The notes under the pieces were generated by a model, which saw only the letters and a list, made by a program, of their open reading frames with translations, had not been told where the DNA came from and did not search any database. A DNA stretch of 64,000 nt from Planctomycetota bacterium (lineage in GTDB: Bacteria > Planctomycetota > J058), in assembly GCA_023954375.1 (NCBI GenBank), contig JAMLIC010000050.1, forward strand, positions 1 to 64,000, written 5' to 3'. A program made the position numbers and the translations under genes. The number at the start of each line of letters is the position of its first letter. Within the stretch, counting starts at the first letter, position 1. Positions 54,608-64,000 of the stretch are shown piece after piece.

Positions 54608-55555
54608 TCAGGCGCTGCGGCCGAGCGCGGCCGGGTCGCGGCGCACGAGCTCGACGCGCCCGCCGTCGAGCACGGCGCGGAAGAGGCGCCCGTCGGGTGC
54701 GTGGACGACGGCCAGCCACACGCGCCGGCCGCCGCGCGCGCCGGGCACCGGGGCGCTCACGCGGGCCCGGTCGCCCAGGCGCAGCTCGACCGTGAGGCGG
54801 AGCGCCGCCGCCGCCTCGTCGCGGGCGGGCGCCCGGGGGACCGCCCGGCCGCCCGTCCGCTCCCAGCCGACGAGCTGCCCCGAGCGGGCGTGGAGCGTGA
54901 CGACGACCGCCACGCCGCCGGCCGCCTGGTAGCGCACGCGCCAGAGCCGCCCGATCGGGCGCTCGAGCAGGCGCGCGCGCACGGGGCGGGCGCCGTCGGG
55001 AAGCGGCGGCGCCTGCTCGCGCGCCCGCGCCAGCGCGGTCATGCGCCCGAGCGCCGCGCTGCGCCGCGACCCGCGCAGGAGCGGCAGGGCCAGCAGGCCC
55101 AGGCGCTCGCCGGTCTCGGGGTCGAGGTCCAGGGCGAGCTCGCCGTCGGGGCGGGCCCGCTCGACCGCGACGACCACCTCCGCCCCGCCGCGGACCTGGC
55201 GCCAGAGCGCGAGGCGCGCGCCGAGGGCGTCCTCGGGGATCGAGCGGCGCGCCGCCGCCAGGGCCGCCTCGAGCACGAGCGGGCGCGCGGGCAGGTCGTC
55301 GGGCAGCGGCGCGAAGCCCGGCGCCTCGAGCTCCCCCGCCGGGAAGACCACCTCGCCCGGCTGCCCCCCCGGGCCCAGGCGCACGCGCGCCGCGCCGGCG
55401 AGCTCCCAGGCGCGGAAGCGCGCCCGGTAGGAGGCGCGCCCGCTCCGGTGCCGCCGCGGCCGCTCCTCCGTCAGCTCCACCCGCCAGCGCGGCCCCGGCA
55501 GCACCTCCGCCGCCCACGCCTCCGCCCGCCGCCTCAGCTCCCCCGTCGTGACCAC
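54608..55555 (-). CDS. Hypothetical protein with PepSY-like segments
   Basis: 315 residues from a GTG with GGAGG five bases upstream. Several stretches such as LALDLDPETGERLGLLALPL, VAVVVTLHARSGQLVGWER and VWLAVVHAPDGRLFRAVLDG look like the beta-hairpin units of PepSY/YPEB domains, in which a hydrophobic strand is followed by D-x-x-(T/S)G. No signal peptide or membrane helix is clear. Unknown function. Confidence 0.55.
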   Translation of the reverse strand: MVTTGELRRRAEAWAAEVLPGPRWRVELTEERPRRHRSGRASYRARFRAWELAGAARVRLGPGGQPGEVVFPAGELEAPGFAPLPDDLPARPLVLEAALAAARRSIPEDALGARLALWRQVRGGAEVVVAVERARPDGELALDLDPETGERLGLLALPLLRGSRRSAALGRMTALARAREQAPPLPDGARPVRARLLERPIGRLWRVRYQAAGGVAVVVTLHARSGQLVGWERTGGRAVPRAPARDEAAAALRLTVELRLGDRARVSAPVPGARGGRRVWLAVVHAPDGRLFRAVLDGGRVELVRRDPAALGRSA

Positions 55556-55700
55556 GCGCACCTCCGGGCGCCCCGACCGCCCGCCGTCGCCCGCGCAAGC
55601 CGCCGGCCAGGCCCGGCGACGGCCGCGCCAGGAGATCGCGCGCGCTGCCGGCGCGCCGTGCGCGGCGGCGGGCAAGAAGTGCCCGGCCCGGTCGCGCGCG

Positions 55701-55728
55701 TTGAACCCGTCCGGGGTCGGGGCTAGAG
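55701..55728 (+). promoter_or_regulatory. Promoter for the FHA gene
   Basis: TTGAAC (55701-55706), 16-bp spacer, TAGAGT (55723-55728). Start near 55735, about 45 bases before the GTG at 55780. Confidence 0.6.
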
Positions 55729-55779
55729 TCGGCGTTCCATGACGCTCGCAGCCCCCGCACGGACCTCCTGGAGCGCGTC

Positions 55780-56463
55780 GTGAGCGGGGACGACCCGGGG
55801 ACGGACGAGGCGGGCACGTCGTGGACCTTCGCGATCGCCGGCCCGCGCCGCCGGGCGCGGCTGCGCCTGCGGGGGTCGTTCTTCGTCGTCGGGCGCGGCG
55901 AGCCCTTCCCCGTGTTCCACGACGACCCCATGCTCTCGCGCGAGCACCTGGCGGTCGTCGCCGTGCCCGGCGGCGTGCGCGCGCGCGACCTCGGCTCGCG
56001 CAACGGCGTCCTGCTCAACGGCGAGCGCCTGGGCCGCTACGCCGAGGTGAGCCTCCGGCCGGGCGACGTGCTCGTCGCCGGCCAGACCGAGCTGCGCTTG
56101 CTGACCGAGCGCGAGGCCCAGGGCGAGGACGAGGCGGGCGCGGGGGACGAGCACGCCGTCGACGAGCAGGGCCGCACCCGCGCCCTGCGGCTGGCCGCGC
56201 CGCCCCCGTTCGCGCCGACGGACGAGCCGGCGCCGGTCGACGCGTCCTCCGACGACGCGCTGGTCACCGCCTCGGGCGACCTGCCGCCCGAGGACGACCT
56301 CCCGGGCGACGCGACGAGCGAGCTCGACGTCCCGGCCCTCCCCGCGCCGGACGCGGCGCCGACCGGCAGCGTGGCCCTCCCCGACCAGCCGACGGCGCTC
56401 GAGGTGCCCGCGGCGGACGAGACCGACGACGAAGAGGACGAGCCGGAGGTGCTCGAGGGCTGA
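55780..56463 (+). CDS. FHA-domain protein with acidic tail
   Basis: 227 residues. FHA fold at about 15-110: FVVGRG (Gly-Arg), SREHLAV (Ser-x-x-His, phosphothreonine binding), DLGSRNGVLLNG (Asn of the loop). After residue ~120 the chain is disordered and acidic, ending in DEEDEPEVLEG. FHA proteins bind phosphothreonine made by Hanks-type kinases, and one such kinase lies 3 kb downstream; a partnership is inference. GTG has GGAG upstream. Its stop codon is also the first triplet of a repeat unit. Confidence 0.92.
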   Translation: MSGDDPGTDEAGTSWTFAIAGPRRRARLRLRGSFFVVGRGEPFPVFHDDPMLSREHLAVVAVPGGVRARDLGSRNGVLLNGERLGRYAEVSLRPGDVLVAGQTELRLLTEREAQGEDEAGAGDEHAVDEQGRTRALRLAAPPPFAPTDEPAPVDASSDDALVTASGDLPPEDDLPGDATSELDVPALPAPDAAPTGSVALPDQPTALEVPAADETDDEEDEPEVLEG

Positions 56464-56770
56464 CCTGCGATGAGTGACGCGCTCGCGAGGGGGGCGCGAT
56501 CGGCGTAAGTGCCCGGGCGATGGTGTTTGGCCCGTTCCGCGCCTCCCCATCGCTCGCTCTGGCGGGTCGAGCACGCGTGCAGCGGGAGGAAAGTTCTCAA
56601 GCTCTCTGAGTTCGAGAAGAAATCGCCGCGCGATCTCTCTCGAGCTCAGACCTGCGATGAGTGATGCGCTCGCGAGGGGGCGCGATCGGCGTAAGTGCCC
56701 GGGCGATGGTGTTTGGCCCGTTCCGCGCCTCCCCATCGCTCGCTCTGGCGGGTCGAGCACGTGCAGCGGG
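56461..56770 (+). repeat. Composite repeat array, two units
   Basis: Begins with the TGA of the FHA gene: GACCTGCGATGAGTGA follows at once. Module B copies run from 56462 and 56649, 187 bp apart, exactly the period of the 35.5 kb array. Between them is a module A relative (56607-56648) whose arms have decayed (TGAGTTCGAGA against CTCTCGAGCTCA). The remaining 90 bp to 56860 hold only the OmpA terminator. Confidence 0.87.
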
Positions 56771-56806
56771 CGAAGAAGGTCGCAGGCTCTCTCGTCCGGA
56801 AACGCG

Positions 56807-56838
56807 CGCGGCCGGCCCTGTGGACAGGGCCGGCCGCG
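56807..56838 (-). terminator. Terminator of the OmpA-like gene
   Basis: 13-bp perfect stem CGCGGCCGGCCCT / AGGGCCGGCCGCG with a 6-base loop, 22 bp after the stop. On the minus strand a short TTT follows 6 bases later. Confidence 0.7.
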
Positions 56839-56860
56839 TCGGCGTCGCCGCTCGAGCTGG

Positions 56861-57583
56861 CTACCTGGGCGCGGACGCCGGCAGGCTGGGCTCGGTCGAG
56901 CGCTTGTGCAGGAGGACCTCCACGCGCCGGTCCTTGGCCTTGTCCTGACCCATGGGGCGGTTCGGCCCCCAGGCGCTCAGGTAGACGCGGTCGGTCGGCA
57001 CGCCCTGCTCGATCAGGAACCGGCGCACGCTGTTGGCACGCAGGGCGGCGAGGTCGTGGTTGTCACGGTAGCGGTCGGCCGTCCGCGTGATCGGGTCGCG
57101 GTCGGTGTGGCCGGCCAGCTCGACGTCGTAGTCGGCGTACTGCTGCTGGGTGAGCGTCGTCACCAGCCGCGTCAGGGCCGCCTTGCCGGCCGTGGTCAGC
57201 TCGTGGCGGCCCGAGCCGAAGAACACGCCCGAGTCGAGGACGACGCCGCCGTAGGGCGAGATCTGCGCCCGCTCCCCGGGCGTCCCGGCCGACTCCGACA
57301 GCTCGGTCAGCCGGTCGTGCAGCCCCGAGTCGAGCTTCGTGCGCGCCTCGCGCAGGGCGTCGTAGGCCAGCGCCAGGCGCTCCTGCAGGACGCGGGCGTT
57401 CTTCTGCGCCAGGTCGAGCTCCTTCTCGGCCAGGCGCTTGTCGACGGTGGCCTGCTCGGCCGCCTGCTCGGCGGCGTCGAGCTTCCAGAGGATCGCCCGG
57501 CGGTCCTCCTCCCACTTCTCGGCGTTGGAGCAGCCCGCGGCCAGGGCGAGCGGCAGGATCGCGATGGTGAAGCGGCGGCGCAT
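56861..57583 (-). CDS. OmpA-family peptidoglycan-binding lipoprotein
   Basis: 240 residues. Signal peptide with lipobox LAAGC; a coiled-coil region about 25-90 (DAAEQAAEQATVDKRLAEKE and following heptads); then an OmpA-like domain (about 105-225) with GSGRHELTTAGKAAL, LAGHTDRDPI, NHDLAALRANSVRRFL and DRRVEVLL, the residues that hold meso-diaminopimelate. It should tether the outer membrane to the cell wall. The layout recalls Pal or a short MotB-like anchor. ATG at 57583 is certain from the signal peptide. Confidence 0.9.
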   Translation of the reverse strand: MRRRFTIAILPLALAAGCSNAEKWEEDRRAILWKLDAAEQAAEQATVDKRLAEKELDLAQKNARVLQERLALAYDALREARTKLDSGLHDRLTELSESAGTPGERAQISPYGGVVLDSGVFFGSGRHELTTAGKAALTRLVTTLTQQQYADYDVELAGHTDRDPITRTADRYRDNHDLAALRANSVRRFLIEQGVPTDRVYLSAWGPNRPMGQDKAKDRRVEVLLHKRSTEPSLPASAPR

Positions 57584-57644
57584 GGTTCCTCCCGAGTGGC
57601 TGCGCGTTCACCGACCTATCGGCCGCGCGGCGCCCGGTCTTGAG

Positions 57645-59473
57645 TCACCTCCGCTGCCGCTCCCAGTAGTCGCGCCAGGCCCGCACCGCCCGCGAGTGCT
57701 CGGGCGAGAACAGCGGCGCCCCCTCGTCCTCCTCGGGCCCGGAGCCGGTCGGGCGGCGGCGCCGGAGCTCCGCGCCGGCCGCGCGGCGCACGCCGCTCTG
57801 CCGGTGCTGGAGGAGCCCCAGCGCGAACGGGACCGCCGCCGCGTCGTCCAGCGCCCGCGCGTAGGCCAGGGCCGCCAGGGCCAGCTCCGGGTCGGGGTCC
57901 TCGGCCACGAGCGCCAGCACGCGGGCCGCGTCGACCGGCGCGACGAGCCCGAGGCGCTCGCTGGCCCGCGCCCGCGCCAGCCGCTCGGCCGTCGAGCGGG
58001 CCGGGCGCGCGAGCGCCGCCGAGAGCGCCGGCCCGCTCTCGGGGTCGGCCCAGGCGCCGAGCGCGTCGAGCGCCGCGCAGCGCAGGGCCGCGTCCCCTCG
58101 TGCTCTGGGCCGCCGCCTCGAGCGCCGCGCGCGCCGCCTGCGCCGCGCGGTGGGCGCGCGCGGCGGGCGCGGGCGGCAGCTCCCCAGGGCGGCGGCGGCC
58201 GCGCGCCGGAGCACCGTCTCCTCGGCGCCTCGGCCTGCGCGGCGAGCACCTTCGGCGAGCGCGTCGAGCGCCGCCGGCCCCCCCGCGCGGCCGAGCGCGA
58301 GGACCGCGAGGTGCCGCCCCGCCCAGGGCGCGTCGGCGCTCCGGGCGAGCTCGGCCAGGGCGCCGGCGTGCGCGCCGGGCTCCACGGCGCAGACGAGCTC
58401 GAGCGCCCGGAGCCGCCGCTCGGGCTCGGGGTCGCCCAGCGCGCCGCGCAGGAGCGCCTCGCGCCGCTCGGGGGTGAGGGCGAATAGCCCGTCCGCCCCG
58501 TCCTGCGCCTCCGGCCCCCCGGCCAGCGCCGCCTCGAGCAGCGCGCGCTCCAGCTCCGGCTCGGCGCCGCCGAGGCGCGCCAGGGCGGCGCCGGCGGCCG
58601 TGGCGAGCTCGGCGCCGCCGCGCAGCTGCATCTTCAGCCAGGGGGCCGCGCGCTGGTGCGCCTCGCGCGCCGCGGGGGCGCGGGCGAGCCCCCGCGCGGC
58701 GAGGGCCTGCGCCCCCTCGCGCGTCGGGGGCGAAGGCCCGCCGGCAGAGCGCCTCGACCGCCTCGCGGCTCAGGAGCAGCCCGACGGCGTCGGCCGCCGC
58801 CCGGCGCTGCGCCTCGTCCTCGCAGCCGCCGCCGCGCGCAGCGCGCCGGCGACGCCTCCGCGACCGCCTGCGCCCGGCCGCGCGCGGCGAGCGCCTCGAG
58901 CGCCGCCTGGCGCGCGTCGGGGCGACCGTCGCGCGCCGCCGCGACGAGCACCTCGTCGACCGAGGGGTCCGTCGGCAGCGCCCCGACCACCCGGACGGCG
59001 GACGCCGCCCCGGGGAAGAGCGGGTCGCGCGCGAGGTCGATCGCCGCGTCCCGCACGTCGGCGTCGAGGGCCGCGGCGACCTGCGCCGCCAGCGCCGGCG
59101 TCGTCACCCCGGCGAGCGCCTCGACCGCCCGGCGACGCGCCCACACCCGGCGCAGGGCCTGCTGCACGTGGACCGCGAGGCGCGGGTCGTCGTGCTGCAG
59201 GTCGACGAGGGTTTGCAGCGCGACCGGGTCGTCGCCCGTCGAGCCGAGCAGGGCCACGGCGCGCTCCCGGTCGCGCAGCGGCCGCCGGGGGTCGAGCGCC
59301 ACGCGCGCCAGCCCGCGCGCCCAGCCCTCCTCGTGGCGCCAGGCGACCACGTCGGGCTCGTGGCGCTCCAGCTGCGTCGAGCGCAGCCACGCCGGGTCCT
59401 GGGCGCGCGCCGGCGCGGCGAGCGCCAGCGCCGCGAGGGCGGCGACCCGGAGCGCGTGACGGGCGGCGAGCAT
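57645..59473 (-). pseudogene. Exported HEAT-repeat protein with several frameshifts
   Basis: The 5' part (ATG at 59473, MLAARHALRVAALAALALAA then PARAQ) has a signal peptide and reads as HEAT/PBS-lyase-like repeats (AVALLGSTGDDPVALQTLVD, AAIDLARDPLFPG). Reading frame changes are needed near 58,850, near 58,720, and a compensating pair near 58,165 and 58,090, each beside runs of G or C. With those corrected, a ~610-residue HEAT protein results, including DAVGLLLSREAVEAL and REGAQALAARGLARAPA, ending VRAWRDYWERQRR. All four are single-base changes at homopolymers, so assembly error is as likely as decay. Confidence 0.6.
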
Positions 59474-59546
59474 GGCGCCGCGCATTGTGGCCTGGCGGGG
59501 CGGCCCGCGCATGCGCGGCCGCGCGGGGGGCTCCGCTCGACGCCGA

Positions 59547-59575
59547 TTGCCCCGCGCCTGGCCGTGAAGCATCCT
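59547..59575 (+). promoter_or_regulatory. Candidate promoter for the kinase gene
   Basis: TTGCCC (59547-59552), 17-bp spacer, CATCCT (59570-59575). Start near 59582, about 18 bases before the GTG at 59600. Confidence 0.4.
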
Positions 59576-59599
59576 GGAGGCCGAGAGGGACCTGCGCCG

Positions 59600-63529
<3,930 letters not shown>

Positions 63530-63590
63530 GGCGGCGTGCGGGCGTCGGGTCGACGTGGGACCGCCAGCTCGGGAGGACGCGCGTCGGCGT

Positions 63591-64000
63591 TTCGTCGACG
63601 AAGACCGGGCAGGCGGGTGCCCGTGAGCACGTCCTCGTCGGTCGACGGCGTCGCCGGGGCGTCGACGAGGACGGGGCTGGCTCGTGCCCGTGAGCACGGA
63701 CACGCGGGAGGACCACGCCGGCCGGGGTCGTCGACGAAGGCGGGGGCCGCCGGGTGCCCGTGAGCACGCCCTCGGGCTGTCGCGAAGGTTCGTCGCCGAA
63801 GGCGGGGGAAGGCTCGTGCCCGTGAGCACGATCACGGGGGAGGCACGGCGCCGGCGGTTCGTCGACGAAGGCGGGGGCAGGCTCGTGCCCGTGAGCACGG
63901 CCTCGTGGGTGGACGCCGCCGGCGGTTCGTCGACGAAGGCGGGGGAAGGCTCGTGCCCGTGAGCACGGTCTCGTGGGTGGACGGCGCCGGCGGTTCGTCG
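63591..64000 (+). repeat. Tandem array of 62-70 bp units with two palindromes each, continues past the edge
   Basis: Each unit contains TTCGTCGACGAA (a 12-bp palindrome; first at 63591-63602), a G-rich link, and GTGCCCGTGAGCAC, a hairpin with arms GTGC/GCAC. The latter occurs at 63617, 63684, 63754, 63816, 63885 and 63953, with steps of 67, 70, 62, 69 and 68 bp. The lengths are not multiples of three, so the array is not coding. Units 5 and 6 are almost identical, earlier ones are more diverged. 63530-63590 hold nothing recognisable. Confidence 0.85.

Noticed and set aside
63591..64000. CRISPR-like array of repeats and spacers
   Set aside because: Step sizes vary from 62 to 70 bp, the 'spacers' are related to one another, and no cas gene is in view. 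It is a diverged tandem repeat.

Overview
The window is about 75% G+C, gene-dense, and fully chromosomal in character. It carries a 1309-residue Ser/Thr kinase with a long TPR-like tail, HEAT-type and FHA proteins, type IV-like pilins whose N-termini resemble planctomycete pilins, frequent GTG and TTG starts, and many 1-4 bp start/stop overlaps. Together these fit a high-GC member of the Planctomycetota, with Myxococcota as the main alternative. No marker gene settles this. There is no plasmid, phage or transposase.

Layout. 0-4.8 kb: a SNF2 helicase cut by the left edge with an XRE-type DNA-binding tail, an Rpn-type nuclease gene plus a separate copy of its C-terminus, and two small hypotheticals. 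4.9-9.5 kb: tRNA-Thr(CGT) lying 3 bp behind a zinc-ribbon membrane protein, an 851-residue protein with L7/L12-like ends and a disordered middle, and a XerC/D recombinase. 9.5-18 kb: housekeeping genes (pabB, a phosphoesterase, the operon ftsH-pdxJ-methyltransferase, a CorC/CNNM protein, a D-hydroxyacid dehydrogenase).

17.9-46.7 kb is a surface-polysaccharide region. A minus-strand block (32.3 to 17.9 kb) holds at least five glycosyltransferases, two membrane proteins, an extended SDR epimerase, a hexapeptide acyltransferase, a methyltransferase, a class-B asparagine synthetase-like amidotransferase and a 63-residue membrane microprotein. A divergent three-gene operon (32.4-35.5 kb) encodes a probable UDP-N-acetyl-L-fucosamine or L-quinovosamine pathway. 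A Wzm/Wzt-type ABC exporter with a C-terminal sugar-binding domain follows, then another methyltransferase, a glycosyltransferase, tRNA-Ser(CGA), a B12-binding radical SAM enzyme, a GT2 enzyme, a WbaP/WcaJ-type initiating phosphoglycosyltransferase and a frameshifted membrane protein. The plausible flow is sugar-nucleotide synthesis, priming on a lipid carrier, chain assembly and modification, then export by Wzm/Wzt.

46.7-51 kb: two pilin genes flank two zinc-dependent dehydrogenases, followed by a DJ-1/PfpI protein. 51-64 kb is signalling: a GAF-GGDEF-GAF diguanylate cyclase, an ECF sigma factor, a stand-alone receiver, an FHA protein, an OmpA-like lipoprotein, a frameshifted HEAT-repeat gene and the TPR kinase. 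The kinase N-terminus resembles the T2SSE_N/MshEN fold.

The least explained material is non-coding. A composite repeat family (a hairpin module plus a ~110 bp module, 187 bp period) occurs at four loci, each time beginning at the stop codon of the preceding gene and in the same orientation. Six hairpins lie within 274 bp after the DJ-1 gene. A 62-70 bp tandem array runs off the right edge. Many promoters show a TANNNT -10 element very close to the start codon, suggesting leaderless or near-leaderless mRNAs.
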